From: Microbulbifer hydrolyticus
Lineage (GTDB): Bacteria; Pseudomonadota; Gammaproteobacteria; Pseudomonadales; Cellvibrionaceae
Reading direction: 5' to 3'
Length of the DNA: 64,000 nt
NCBI RefSeq assembly: GCF_009931115.1
Contig: NZ_CP047491.1
Span: 2,121,501-2,185,500, forward strand
This document shows, piece after piece, positions 1-10,689 of this stretch. The position numbers and the translations under genes were made by a program. Numbering within the stretch: position 1 is the stretch's first letter; each line of letters starts with the position of its first letter. The notes beneath the pieces were generated by a model, which had not been told where the DNA came from, made no database searches, and saw only the letters and a program-made list of their open reading frames with translations.

Positions 1-1132
1 TTTCCGCCACGCGACCGTTGTTGTGTCCGACTGTCACTTCGGTGCGCACAGCGCGGTCGCCGATGATCCTGAACACGGCCCAGGCTTGCTGATGGCGGAA
101 CAGGGCGCCGGTGGGCACCTGAACCACATTGTCTGCGCGCCATATCTCAATGGCGGCATCCACCCGGTAGCCATGCCCCAGACGCGACCAGGTTTCTTTC
201 GAATCGATAAAATCGACGATCACGTTGACCCGCTGTTCCTCGATACCGAGTGCCGAAATCTTGGTAAAGCCGAAGGGTTCCACAAGACGTACACGACCAT
301 TCAGCGGCTTGTCGCCGCCCCAGTGGGTAATATTCACTGGCGCCCCCGCGTCGACTTTTACCGCGTCCCGGGACAGCAGGTCGATGACGATTTCCAGTTG
401 CCCCGGGTTGCCGATTTCCAGCAACGGCGTGCCGGCTACCACCACCCGTTCGCTTTCCTGTAACAGCCGAAGTACGCGGCCCCCCACCGGCGCCGTTACT
501 TCCACCAGGTTGCCATCGTCCACTTTCGGGGTGCCTCGTGCCGGCTTAATCAATGCGGCGCGCGCATTGTCCAGTTGACCCTGGCTTACCCGCTCTGCGG
601 CACGTGCGGTATCCAGCGCGGCCTCGGCGCTGTCCAGGGCCAGCTCCGCGCGCTCGAGCGCGACCTTGGATAGATGGCCTTTTCTGGCGAGCGCCCGCGC
701 GCGCTTGGCATCAGACTCGGCAAAGGCCAGTTGCGCTTGCGCATCGTGACGCTCGGCGGTGGAGAGCTTCACTGCTGCCTCGGCACTGCGGATGGCGGCT
801 TCCGCCTGACTGCGGCTGCGCTCATCGAGAAACTGCGGGTGCGTTGGAAGAAGCTCGGCAAGTTTGCTGGTGTCGGCCGTTACCGTATCGCCCACTTCAC
901 TCTGAATCCGCAGCAGGTAGCCGGTCACCGGTGCCGACACCACAAACACGTCGTGCACGCGGGTGTAACCCTCGTCTGTCACCGCGACCTGCATGGGTCC
1001 GCGGGTTACCTCTGCCATATCTACCGGTACCGGTTGCGGGAGAAATGCGTAGACAAAAAACGCCAATACGCCCGCGAGCATGCCGGCGCCCACGATGCGT
1101 TTGAACAATTTCCGTCCCGTATTTCTCGCCAT
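1..1132 (-). CDS. HlyD-family periplasmic adaptor of an ABC exporter (3' end outside window)
   Basis: Translating the minus strand from ATG 1130-1132 gives an open frame of 377 codons that runs off the left edge. The protein starts MARNTGRKLFKRIVGAG and has one membrane anchor at about residues 12-32. A biotinyl-lipoyl-like half motif follows (VSAPVTGYLLRIQSEVGDTV). Next come an Ala/Glu-rich coiled coil and the second lipoyl half (VTAPVGGRVLRLL), then beta-barrel sequence. This is the membrane-fusion-protein layout. AGGAAG lies just upstream of the ATG. The gene begins 24 bp after the FtsX permease, so ATPase, permease and adaptor look like one operon, comparable to DevBCA or MacAB. The adaptor would link the inner-membrane pump to an outer-membrane channel encoded elsewhere. 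The substrate is unknown. Confidence 0.85.
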   Translation of the reverse strand, partial: MARNTGRKLFKRIVGAGMLAGVLAFFVYAFLPQPVPVDMAEVTRGPMQVAVTDEGYTRVHDVFVVSAPVTGYLLRIQSEVGDTVTADTSKLAELLPTHPQFLDERSRSQAEAAIRSAEAAVKLSTAERHDAQAQLAFAESDAKRARALARKGHLSKVALERAELALDSAEAALDTARAAERVSQGQLDNARAALIKPARGTPKVDDGNLVEVTAPVGGRVLRLLQESERVVVAGTPLLEIGNPGQLEIVIDLLSRDAVKVDAGAPVNITHWGGDKPLNGRVRLVEPFGFTKISALGIEEQRVNVIVDFIDSKETWSRLGHGYRVDAAIEIWRADNVVQVPTGALFRHQQAWAVFRIIGDRAVRTEVTVGHNNGRVAE

Positions 1133-1156
1133 AGGACTTCCTATATTACCCCTGTA

Positions 1157-3532
1157 TCACTCACGGGTTTTCAGGACCGCGATCAGGTCCAGCTGCTGGA
1201 TACGTCGATGCACCAGAATACCCGAGGCGAGTGCGGACAGCATCACCACCAGTGCGGCGTAGCCATACGTGGAGGGATTGATGATCAGGGGAATGCGGAA
1301 TAGCTCGGTATCGAATGACTGTACCAGGGTCCAGGCCAGCAGGTAACCGAGCAGGGCCCCGAGGGGCAGTGCCAGCAAGGTGAGAAGGGCGAGTTCGCCA
1401 AGCAATATATAGGAAACTTCCCCGCGGGTGAGCCCAAGTACCCGCAGGCTGGCCAGTTCACGGCCGCGCTCTGACAGGGATATGCGCGCGCTGTTATACA
1501 CGACCCCGAGGGCGATCAGCCCCGCAAACAGGGTGTTGAAAAATACGAAGGTGCCGAGGCTCTCCTGCAGGGTATCGTAAAAGGCATTCTGGGCCTGCTC
1601 CTGCAGGCTGACGCCGGCGACTACCGGAGTATTTTTCAGGGCGTGGTAAAACGCATCGGTATGCGCCGGGTCCACCAGCAGGTAGCTGCCGGAAATCACG
1701 GTGTCTTCCCGCAGTATCCGATTCATAAATGCCAGATCCATGTAGGCTGCCGTACCCATATAGGTTTTTACGATACCGCTCACTGGCACGTCCAGTTCCG
1801 GGCGCCGTCCGGTGCGAATTTCAAGCCGAAGCAATTCACCGGTGTGAATGTCCAGCAGCTCCGCCAGTTTGTCCGACAACACGATGCCGGAGCGGGGCAG
1901 GACAACCGGCTGTAACCGGGTGTCGACCACTCGGCTCAGTTCCGCATCCGGTTGCAGGCCGATGATGGCCTCGCGGCGAGTGCGGGTACCGTTGCGCAGC
2001 ACCGCGGGAATGGCGCGGAAGGGCTCCGCACTCATGGCACCGGGCGCGTGCAATACATCCTGAATCGCGCGGATGTTGCGCGGCTCCACGAAGTTCACCG
2101 TCACGTCCTGACGGTCGATGACGTTGAAACTGATGTCTACCATGTACATCATCGCATCCAGGGAGAAACTCGAACCGATCAGCAGCCCCATGGCCATGCC
2201 GATTCCGGTGGTGGTCATCGCGGCGCGCCTTGGCCACCGGTACAGGTGCCTGATGATCATCCGTGACGGCTGGTCAATGCCCCGGATCAAGCGCTCGAGC
2301 CCGCGGAAAGAGCGACTGTAATCCGGCGGTGGCGGCGGCACCATCGCCACCGCCGGGTCCAGACGCACCACCCTGCGCAGCGCGCCAAACGTGCCGACGG
2401 CCGCCACCAGCAGGCTGAAGCCGATAGCCACAAGATAGACGTCTGGCGGCGCGCTAAACAGCAGAAAGGGAAACTTGAAGTAATCCATATACATACGCGC
2501 CAGCCCATGGCCAAGCCACAATCCCAGTGCGATGCCGATAACAATCCCGAGGACGGTGATGGCGCCAATCATTTTAAGATAGTGCCTGGCCACGTCCCGG
2601 TTGCCATAGCCAAATGCTTTCAGCAGGCCTATCTGTTCCCGCTCGGTATCGACGAGACGTCCGATCACCACATTCAGCAGGAATGCCGCCACCAGTAAAA
2701 AGATGGGAGGCAGCAGCCGTCCCATGGTTTCGAGTTGTTGAATTTCATTGCTGAGAAACTGATCGGAAATCTGCTGCTCGCGGCCGTAGGCGCCGGTAGC
2801 GCCATAGCGTTTCAACAGCTGATCCAGTTGCTCCAGCAGCGCTTCTTCATACTCGCTGCCGGACGTGAGCAGCACCGCTTCGTTGAACGCCCCGTCCAGA
2901 TCAAACGCATGCCCCAGAGCTTCCCGGTGCATCCATAAAACCCCAAAACGCTTTTTGTCCGGTACGATTTCCCCGGGTGAAATGGCGTACACATACTCCG
3001 GTGCCAGCGCCACGCCGGTCACGGTGAGCTTTTTCTTCGTGCCATTGAGGATGGCGTACAGGTGATCTCCCGGAACCAGTTCATGGGCTTCGGCGAAGGC
3101 CTCGAGTGCCAGTACCTCCTCTTCCCGCACCGGGTCGGGATAGCGCCCACGCCGCAACACAAAATCATTGATATGGGGGCCGCGGATCGCGGGCAGGGAC
3201 TGGATCTCGCCGGTGATGGGCGCGGCGGCGCCCTCGACATCGAGAATCACGCCAGCGCGAATGCGCGTTTCCGCACGGCGCACCCCGGGCAGTTCAGTGA
3301 TCTGCTCCAGCAGGGCATCGGGGGCGCGTTTCACCGGGGCCCACACATCGGCGAAGCGGTAGCGCTCGTAGTAGGCCGCACGAGTATCGGCGAGAGAGAC
3401 GAGCATGCCTTTCGACATCAGGTACATTCCAACGCCACAGCCGATTACCACCGCAATCGCGAGAGCCTGGCCCTTGATGGCCCAGAGGTCGCGCAGCAGT
3501 TTGCGGTCGAGTGGGGAGAAAAGCTCGATCAC
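1157..3532 (-). CDS. ABC exporter permease with two FtsX domains
   Basis: A 791-residue membrane protein. An N-terminal transmembrane segment lies at about 15-36, followed by a large periplasmic domain (about 40-270). The first FtsX block of three helices (about 275-400) contains DTEREQIGLLKAFGYGNRDV. After a second periplasmic part comes the second FtsX block (about 670-785, RELASLRVLGLTRGEV). Duplicated FtsX domains are typical of type VII ABC permeases such as LolC/E relatives and DevC-like proteins, which use ATP hydrolysis to drive movement on the periplasmic side. The start is GTG, 7 bp after the ATPase stop, which suggests translational coupling. The partners are the genes on either side. 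The cargo could be a lipid, lipoprotein, peptide or drug and cannot be told from sequence. Confidence 0.88.
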   Translation of the reverse strand: MIELFSPLDRKLLRDLWAIKGQALAIAVVIGCGVGMYLMSKGMLVSLADTRAAYYERYRFADVWAPVKRAPDALLEQITELPGVRRAETRIRAGVILDVEGAAAPITGEIQSLPAIRGPHINDFVLRRGRYPDPVREEEVLALEAFAEAHELVPGDHLYAILNGTKKKLTVTGVALAPEYVYAISPGEIVPDKKRFGVLWMHREALGHAFDLDGAFNEAVLLTSGSEYEEALLEQLDQLLKRYGATGAYGREQQISDQFLSNEIQQLETMGRLLPPIFLLVAAFLLNVVIGRLVDTEREQIGLLKAFGYGNRDVARHYLKMIGAITVLGIVIGIALGLWLGHGLARMYMDYFKFPFLLFSAPPDVYLVAIGFSLLVAAVGTFGALRRVVRLDPAVAMVPPPPPDYSRSFRGLERLIRGIDQPSRMIIRHLYRWPRRAAMTTTGIGMAMGLLIGSSFSLDAMMYMVDISFNVIDRQDVTVNFVEPRNIRAIQDVLHAPGAMSAEPFRAIPAVLRNGTRTRREAIIGLQPDAELSRVVDTRLQPVVLPRSGIVLSDKLAELLDIHTGELLRLEIRTGRRPELDVPVSGIVKTYMGTAAYMDLAFMNRILREDTVISGSYLLVDPAHTDAFYHALKNTPVVAGVSLQEQAQNAFYDTLQESLGTFVFFNTLFAGLIALGVVYNSARISLSERGRELASLRVLGLTRGEVSYILLGELALLTLLALPLGALLGYLLAWTLVQSFDTELFRIPLIINPSTYGYAALVVMLSALASGILVHRRIQQLDLIAVLKTRE

Positions 3533-3539
3533 CGCAGCG

Positions 3540-4256
3540 TTACCAGCTCAGGTCCGCAGGGGCGCAGGGCTGCGCATTGACTTCCGTGTTCTGAATCTGG
3601 CCGTCGGCCATGCTCAACACGCGGTCCGCCATGTCGGCGATGGCGGCATTATGGGTGATCACCATCGTGGTCGTGCCGAGCTCGCGGTTGACCCGGGCAA
3701 TGGCTTCGAGCACCACGATGCCGGTTTTGCTGTCCAGTGCACCCGTGGGTTCATCGCACATCAGCACACGCGGCTGCTTGGCGATGGCGCGGGCAATGGC
3801 TACCCGCTGCTGTTCGCCACCGGAAAGCTGTGCGGGAAAATGATCCATCCGCGCGGCAAGGCCAACCAGTTCCAACGCCTGTTCCGGGGTCATCGGGTCC
3901 TGTGCGATTTCCGTTACCAGGGCCACATTTTCCCGCGCAGTCAGGCTCGGGATCAGGTTGTAAAACTGGAACACGAAGCCCACGTATTCCCGCCGAAACC
4001 AGGTCAGGTGCCGGTCGTCGAAGGCGGTCAGCTCCTCGTGGTCGAAATACACCTGTCCTTCGGTGGGGGAATCGAGGCCGCCGAGAATGTTCAAAAGGGT
4101 GGACTTGCCGCTCCCGGACGGCCCCAGCAGTACCACCATTTCACCCCGCGGCACGGACAGGCTCACGCCGCGCAGTGCGTAAACCCTGGATTCACCGCTG
4201 CCGTAAATTTTGCTCAGGTTCTCGGCACGAATGGCCGGCTGTTTATCGTTATCCAT
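3540..4256 (-). CDS. ABC exporter ATP-binding protein, LolD/MacB type
   Basis: A 238-residue ATPase with Walker A GPSGSGKS (45-52), signature [14 protein letters not shown] (from 144), Walker [13 protein letters not shown] (from 164) and a VITHN H-loop. This is the MacB/LolD family, which energises FtsX-type permeases. ATG 4256 is chosen because the conserved domain starts directly after it. The frame stays open upstream to a TTG at 4406 and has another ATG at 4286, but that extension is unlike any ABC ATPase and has no good ribosome site. It is the first gene of the ATPase-permease-adaptor operon, divergent from the N-ATPase operon across 272 bp. Confidence 0.9.
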   Translation of the reverse strand: MDNDKQPAIRAENLSKIYGSGESRVYALRGVSLSVPRGEMVVLLGPSGSGKSTLLNILGGLDSPTEGQVYFDHEELTAFDDRHLTWFRREYVGFVFQFYNLIPSLTARENVALVTEIAQDPMTPEQALELVGLAARMDHFPAQLSGGEQQRVAIARAIAKQPRVLMCDEPTGALDSKTGIVVLEAIARVNRELGTTTMVITHNAAIADMADRVLSMADGQIQNTEVNAQPCAPADLSW

Positions 4257-4312
4257 GTCGGGACACCAATACCCTGGGTGGTCCATTTCACTGCACCGGC
4301 TGGCGAAAACTG

Positions 4313-4349
4313 TTGCGACAACTATTGCGACAGTTGTGGAGAAAACTGT
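4313..4349. promoter_or_regulatory. Repeat cluster between the ABC and N-ATPase operons (possible operator)
   Basis: The divergent intergenic region contains TTGCGACA twice (4313-4320 and 4325-4332, 12 bp apart). Overlapping them is an inverted repeat ACAACT-N8-AGTTGT (4318-4323 and 4332-4337). AAAACTGT also occurs twice (4307-4314 and 4342-4349). Repeats packed between divergent genes suit a regulator site, but no regulator is encoded nearby and no match to a known operator was recognised. Confidence 0.35.
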
Positions 4350-4513
4350 CAGTGCAGATGCTGACTGGCGGCAAAGGCGCCGTGCATTCCAAACAGCGCG
4401 CGCCAAAGCGGCAGACTCCTTCTATTCTAGAGGGAAACGCACGGCATGAAATAAACCCCAATAAATTCTGTTGCAATCCGCCATCGGGCAAAAAGCCCGC
4501 CTTTCGGCGGTGA

Positions 4514-6318
<1,805 letters not shown>

Positions 6319-6336
6319 AGCACACCAGGAATTATC

Positions 6337-6612
6337 ATGGCCAAGGATAGCGAAAAGGAACTGCGCGAACGCGTCAGCCGGCAGGCCAGGCGGATGAAGC
6401 AGGCGGAGCACGACCGCCGTACACTGCTCGCGCAGACGATCTATATCGGCACCCTGGGGCTGGTATTTGTCCTGCCGGTAGTCGGCGGCGCCTACCTGGG
6501 ACGCTGGCTGGACGGCTTTGTAGCCGGCTACTCCATGCGCTGGACCCTGAGCCTGATTTTTCTCGGTGTGGTGGTGGGTGGTTTCAATGTTTACCTGTTG
6601 ATCCGGGAATAA
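6337..6612 (+). CDS. atpQ: AtpQ/AtpI-like membrane protein of the N-ATPase operon
   Basis: 91 residues: a charged N-terminal helix (KELRERVSRQARRMKQAEHD) and then two transmembrane segments (about 33-58 and 68-88) around GAYLGRWLDGF. This matches the AtpQ (AtpI/Gene1-related) proteins that sit between epsilon and subunit a in N-ATPase operons and probably help c-ring assembly or metal supply. The next gene starts 7 bp later. The atpR gene normally found after atpQ is therefore absent, and no second small membrane protein fits between them. AtpR would also be a small membrane protein, but the soluble charged N-terminus and GRWLD favour AtpQ. Confidence 0.8.
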   Translation: MAKDSEKELRERVSRQARRMKQAEHDRRTLLAQTIYIGTLGLVFVLPVVGGAYLGRWLDGFVAGYSMRWTLSLIFLGVVVGGFNVYLLIRE

Positions 6613-6618
6613 GGATAT

Positions 6619-7323
6619 ATGTCCGAGAACGGCGGCGAGCTGTCTCCGGTGGTACTGTTTAATGCAGGGCCGCTGGCCATCACCAGTACTGTGCTGACGA
6701 CCCTCGGGATCGTCGCGTTGATCGCGCTGGTGGCCTGGTTACTGTCGCGCCGGCTGCGGGATCAGCCCGGGCGCTTTCAGACCATGGCGGAAAGCGTGGT
6801 AGTGGCAATGGAAGACGCAATCCGGGCGGTGGCGCCGGATCATGTGAAGCTACTGTTGCCGTTTATCGGCAGCCTGTGGATTTACCTCGTGATCGCCAAT
6901 CTGACGGGGCTGATACCGGGCCTGCACTCACCCACGAGGGATCTTTCGGCGACGGCCGCTCTGGCGATATTAGTGTTCCTGTCGGTGCATTGGTTCGGCA
7001 TCCGCAGTCAGGGATTGCGCAGCTACCTGCGTCACTACATTTCCCCAAATCCTGTTTTGCTGCCGTTCCATTTACTCAGTGAAATCACCCGCACCGTCGC
7101 ACTGGCGGTGCGACTCTTTGGCAACATGATGAGTCTGGAAATGGCCGCATTGCTGGTGTTGCTGGTGGCGGGTTTTCTCGCACCTATTCCCATACTCATG
7201 TTGCACATCGTAGAGGCGCTGGTTCAGGCCTATATTTTCGGCATGCTGGCCCTTATTTATGTGGCTGGAGGCCTGCAGTTACAGCAACTTAAACAAACCA
7301 CACAGGGAGAGAACCATGAGTGA
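6619..7323 (+). CDS. atpB: N-type F-ATPase, F0 subunit a
   Basis: A 234-residue polytopic membrane protein with the subunit a signature SEITRTVALAVRLFGNMMS. Its Arg in AVRLFGN is the essential stator arginine facing the c-ring carboxylate. Later helices (LLHIVEALVQAYIFGMLALIYV) are equally typical. Subunit a forms the two ion half-channels next to the rotor. The 3' end overlaps the c-subunit ATG by 8 bp. The protein is about 30-40 residues shorter than many standard a subunits, which I associate with the N-ATPase branch. Confidence 0.92.
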   Translation: MSENGGELSPVVLFNAGPLAITSTVLTTLGIVALIALVAWLLSRRLRDQPGRFQTMAESVVVAMEDAIRAVAPDHVKLLLPFIGSLWIYLVIANLTGLIPGLHSPTRDLSATAALAILVFLSVHWFGIRSQGLRSYLRHYISPNPVLLPFHLLSEITRTVALAVRLFGNMMSLEMAALLVLLVAGFLAPIPILMLHIVEALVQAYIFGMLALIYVAGGLQLQQLKQTTQGENHE

Positions 7324-7585
7324 TATGACATGGTTTACCGGGCTTTCAACAGTCGCAGCGGTGATCGGCATCGCCATTGGGGTACTCGGCCCGGCGTTTG
7401 CCATGGGGCGCGCCATCAGCAGTGCCCTGGAGGCGATGGCTCGACAGCCCGAGGCGGAAAAATCGATCATGCGGACGCTGTTTATCGGCCTGGCGATGAT
7501 CGAGTCCCTGGCGATTTATGTGCTGGTGATCATCCTGATCGTACTGTTCCGCAATCCGTTGCTGGAATATATCGTCAAGGGGTAG
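7316..7585 (+). CDS. atpE: N-type F-ATPase, F0 subunit c
   Basis: An 89-residue helical hairpin; the start is ATG 7316 after GGGAGAGAACC. The loop ARQPEA (42-47) and carboxylate Glu63 in MIESLAIY identify it. Against the Na+-binding c subunit of Ilyobacter (remembered sequence; ligands Gln32, Val63, Glu65, Ser66, Tyr70), Glu63, Ser64 and Tyr68 are kept here. The Gln32 position is Met30 and the Val position is Met61. A full Na+ site is therefore not evident, and the coupling ion may be H+ or only weakly Na+. Residues 13-31 form the Gly/Ala-rich inner helix. A longer frame from 7259 would overlap atpB and is rejected. Confidence 0.93.
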   Translation: MSDMTWFTGLSTVAAVIGIAIGVLGPAFAMGRAISSALEAMARQPEAEKSIMRTLFIGLAMIESLAIYVLVIILIVLFRNPLLEYIVKG

Positions 7586-7598
7586 GGGCGCGGCCTGT

Positions 7599-8354
7599 AT
7601 GGAACTCAACTGGACGACCTTCCTGCTCGAGATCTTCAACTTCCTGGTGCTGGTGTGGATTCTCAAACGGTTTTTCTACAAGCCATTACAGGACGCTATT
7701 GCCCGCCGCCAGGCCGCCATAGAGCAGCGGGTGGATGAAGCGCGCAAGATGCAGGAAAGCGCCCAGCAACTGCAGCAAAAATACGAAAGCGACCTCGCCG
7801 AAATCGATCGCGAGCGGGAGGCTGCTCGGGAAAAACTGCAACGGGAAATCAATGATGAGCGCAGAAAGCGGGAAGCGGCGCTGGAAGAATCCCTGCAGCA
7901 GCAACGTCAGAAGGCGGAGGCGATTGCGCAACAACAAAACCGCGAGCGGCGACGACAACAACAACAGCGTGCCCTCGAGCAGGGGAGCCGTTTTGCCACG
8001 CGACTGCTGGAGGAGGGCGCAGGACCGGAGCTGGAAGCACGCCTTCTCGAACTCACCCTCAATGGGTTGCGTCAGCTGCCGCCCGAGCGGTTGGCTTCTC
8101 TGCGCGGATACCAGTTGGAACACCCGGAGCCGGTGGATGTCGTGAGCGCTTTCCCCCTGCCTGATGCGCACCGTGAAAAGGTCGAGCAGATACTGTCCGA
8201 GATACTGGACGGCGATATACGCAGCCATTTCCGCGAGGACCGCACACTGATGGCGGGTTTGCGTATCGCCATCGGCCCCTGGGTACTGGGTGTCAATGTG
8301 CGTGACGAGCTGAAGGGCTTCGCCCGCCTGGAACGGGAAACCGCCCGTGAGTGA
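7599..8354 (+). CDS. atpF: N-type F-ATPase, F0 subunit b with delta-like C-terminal domain
   Basis: 251 residues, much longer than a normal b subunit (about 156). The N-terminus is one membrane helix ([20 protein letters not shown]). A long Gln/Arg/Glu-rich coiled coil follows (about 35-140). The last 90 residues ([40 protein letters not shown]) resemble the C-terminal domain of subunit delta, with its SA-PL start and GG-RI-IG-WVLD-like ending. The operon has no atpH, so this fusion probably forms both the peripheral stalk and the cap on F1. The gene overlaps atpA by 8 bp. Confidence 0.88.
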   Translation: MELNWTTFLLEIFNFLVLVWILKRFFYKPLQDAIARRQAAIEQRVDEARKMQESAQQLQQKYESDLAEIDREREAAREKLQREINDERRKREAALEESLQQQRQKAEAIAQQQNRERRRQQQQRALEQGSRFATRLLEEGAGPELEARLLELTLNGLRQLPPERLASLRGYQLEHPEPVDVVSAFPLPDAHREKVEQILSEILDGDIRSHFREDRTLMAGLRIAIGPWVLGVNVRDELKGFARLERETARE

Positions 8355-9816
8355 CGATCTGCTCGAGCGCCGCGATGAATGGCTGAAAAGCTACCGCCCC
8401 CGACTGCGCATCGGCGAGCAGGGGCAGGTGATCTCTGTGGGCGATGGCATTGCCTGGGTTGCGGGCCTGCCCACGGCGGCGATGGACGATTTGCTGGATT
8501 TCGATGACGGCAGCCGGGGACTGGTTTTCGACCTGACCGGTGACCTGGTCGGCGCGATTTTGCTGCAGGAAACCGCGGACCTTACCGCCGGTACTGCGGC
8601 CCGATTGCGCGACAAGCCGCTCGGTATTGCGGTGGGGGACGCGTTGCTCGGGCGCATCATAGACCCGCTGGGGAACCCGCTGGACCGCCGCGGCATACCC
8701 GAATGCAATGGGTGGCGGCGGCTGGAAGCCGCCTCTCCCGCCATTGTCGAGCGAGATTTTGTCGATGCACCGCTGTATACCGGTAGCAAGGTGCTGGACA
8801 CCCTGATTCCCATCGGCCGCGGACAGCGACAACTGCTGGTGGGCGACGAAGGACTCGGTCGCAGCTCGCTGGCGCTGGATACGGTAATCAACCAGCGCGG
8901 CGATAGCGTGCAGTGCGTCTACGTATTGATCGGTCAAAAGCGCACCGCGGTGGTCAACACCATCGAGATCCTGAGGGACTACGGCGCGCTGGAGTACACC
9001 ACGCTGGTGGTGGCAGAAGCCAGCGCGTTACCAGGGTTACAGCACCTGGCCCCATTTGCCGGCTGCAGTATCGCCGAATACTGGATGCGCAAGGGGATGC
9101 ATACCCTGGTGGTGTACGACGACCTTTCCACCCATGCGAAAAACTATCGGCAGTTATCGCTCCTGTTGCGGCGGCCACCGGGGCGCGAAGCCTATCCCGG
9201 GGATATCTTCTCGGTACACGCGCGACTGCTGGAAAGGGCGACCTGCCTCAACCCTGAAAATGGTGGCGGCAGCATGACCGCACTGCCCATTATCGAGACC
9301 CAGCAAGGCGAGATCGCCGCGTATATTCCCACCAACCTTATTTCCATCACCGATGGCCAGGTTTATCTCGACCGGGAACTGTTCGCCGGGGGTTTTCGTC
9401 CCGCCATTGATATCGGCAAATCCGTATCCCGCATCGGTGGCCGGGCGCAGCACCCCGCCATCAAGCGCGAGGCGGGGCGGATGAAGCTGGATTATCTGCA
9501 GTTTCTGGAACTGGAGATGTTCACCCGTTTTGGCGCAAAGCTCGAGGCCAGTATGGAGAAGGCGATTCGTCGTGGCCGCATACTGCGAGAGATCCTGAAA
9601 CAGGAGCGCCTTTCACCGCTGCCGATTGAATTTCAGCTGGCCTGGATGCTGGCCTTTAATGCGGGGCTGCTGGATGCGGTGCATCCGGACAAGGTGCGCA
9701 CTTTACTGGACAAGCTGCAGCGGGAGGTGGCCGCTTGTGAACTCACTCTGGACGATAAGCGCGACCGCTGGCTCGGCAGAGTGCGAGGCTGGCTCGGGGT
9801 GAAGGAGCCGGTATGA
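8347..9816 (+). CDS. atpA: N-type F-ATPase, F1 subunit alpha (Walker A Lys replaced by Arg)
   Basis: 489 residues, the non-catalytic nucleotide-binding F1 subunit. It carries [11 protein letters not shown] near the N-terminus, the GKxT-region equivalent GDEGLGRSS (166-174) and the arginine-finger motif [10 protein letters not shown]. Ordinary alpha subunits have GDRQTGKT here; in this protein the invariant Lys is Arg172 (codon 8860-8862). The conserved Arg of SVSR, which completes the catalytic site on beta, is intact. The enzyme should therefore hydrolyse ATP, while nucleotide binding at non-catalytic sites may be altered. The protein is shorter than the standard alpha (about 513). It overlaps atpG by 4 bp. 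Confidence 0.92.
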   Translation: MSDDLLERRDEWLKSYRPRLRIGEQGQVISVGDGIAWVAGLPTAAMDDLLDFDDGSRGLVFDLTGDLVGAILLQETADLTAGTAARLRDKPLGIAVGDALLGRIIDPLGNPLDRRGIPECNGWRRLEAASPAIVERDFVDAPLYTGSKVLDTLIPIGRGQRQLLVGDEGLGRSSLALDTVINQRGDSVQCVYVLIGQKRTAVVNTIEILRDYGALEYTTLVVAEASALPGLQHLAPFAGCSIAEYWMRKGMHTLVVYDDLSTHAKNYRQLSLLLRRPPGREAYPGDIFSVHARLLERATCLNPENGGGSMTALPIIETQQGEIAAYIPTNLISITDGQVYLDRELFAGGFRPAIDIGKSVSRIGGRAQHPAIKREAGRMKLDYLQFLELEMFTRFGAKLEASMEKAIRRGRILREILKQERLSPLPIEFQLAWMLAFNAGLLDAVHPDKVRTLLDKLQREVAACELTLDDKRDRWLGRVRGWLGVKEPV

Positions 9817-10685
9817 GTCGTCGCCGGGAGTTGATACATCAGCAGCAAAAACTCGGCGAGGCGCGCGAGATCGTGTCATCGATGAAGTCGCTGGCGTTTA
9901 TGGAAAGCCGTCGCCTGGGACAGTCTCTGGATGTGCAGCGGCAGATTGTGCGCACCATGGAGCGGGCCGCCGCCGACTTCCTGAGGTTTCACCCCGATCT
10001 TTTGCCGGAGACGGATGCAAAGGGGCCGTCGGCGTCACCCCGCCATATCTTTCTGCTGCTGGGATCCGAGCGCGGTTTTTGCGGCAACTTTAACGAAAGC
10101 CTCCTGGCCAGTCTGGATACGTACGAGAAGGGCGCTTCCGTTGAAAAGACCGGCGTGATCGCCTTCGGGCAGAAGCTCTGTAACAGGCTCGAGGGCGACC
10201 CCCGGCTGATCACCGGGCTCGACGGCGCGGCGGTGCTGGATGAGGTTCCGGGAGCACTAAACAGGCTGGTGGACACCCTCACCGAGTTGCAGGCCGGTGA
10301 AGACACCTTGAGGCTGACGACGCTGTTTCACGATCCGGAGCAGGAGGCCATCGTCAGCTGCGAACTGCTGCCGCCATTCCAGCACCTGTCACCGCCCGAG
10401 GCTTCCCTGGCCGGCCCTCCGCAGCTCAACCTTGATCCTGCGCGGTTTCTACTGGAGCTGGTGGATCAGTACCTGTTTGCCACATTGCACGAGATGCTGT
10501 TTGTCTCGATGATGGCCGAAAACCTGCAGCGTATGCAGCATCTGGAAGGCGCCGTACGGTATCTGGACCAGAACCTGGATTCTCTGCAGCGCCGCAGCAA
10601 CCAGCTGCGTCAGGAGGAAATTACCGAAGAGATCGAGGTCATTCTTCTCAGCAGCGTCAGCGTTGCTCCGCCGACGGTAGACTGA
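9813..10685 (+). CDS. atpG: N-type F-ATPase, F1 subunit gamma
   Basis: A 290-residue rotor shaft. The N-terminal helix [20 protein letters not shown] continues to VSSMKSLAF, close to the canonical I-SI-NTQKIT-AMKMVA pattern. The C-terminal helix ([27 protein letters not shown]) aligns with the gamma signature ending in EI-EIV-GA. Sequences between are divergent, as usual for N-ATPases. It is the last gene of the ATPase operon, with an ATGA overlap to atpA. Only 4 bp separate it from the ZIP transporter gene, which may be co-transcribed. Confidence 0.9.
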   Translation: MSRRRELIHQQQKLGEAREIVSSMKSLAFMESRRLGQSLDVQRQIVRTMERAAADFLRFHPDLLPETDAKGPSASPRHIFLLLGSERGFCGNFNESLLASLDTYEKGASVEKTGVIAFGQKLCNRLEGDPRLITGLDGAAVLDEVPGALNRLVDTLTELQAGEDTLRLTTLFHDPEQEAIVSCELLPPFQHLSPPEASLAGPPQLNLDPARFLLELVDQYLFATLHEMLFVSMMAENLQRMQHLEGAVRYLDQNLDSLQRRSNQLRQEEITEEIEVILLSSVSVAPPTVD

Positions 10686-10689
10686 ACCC

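Noticed and set aside
3405-4364. A 319-codon plus-strand frame opposite the ABC ATPase
   Set aside because: The minus strand holds complete Walker and signature motifs; the plus frame is His/Gly-rich shadow sequence.
6612-6619. A missed atpR gene between atpQ and atpB
   Set aside because: Only 6 bp lie between the genes, and no small membrane protein fits in another frame.
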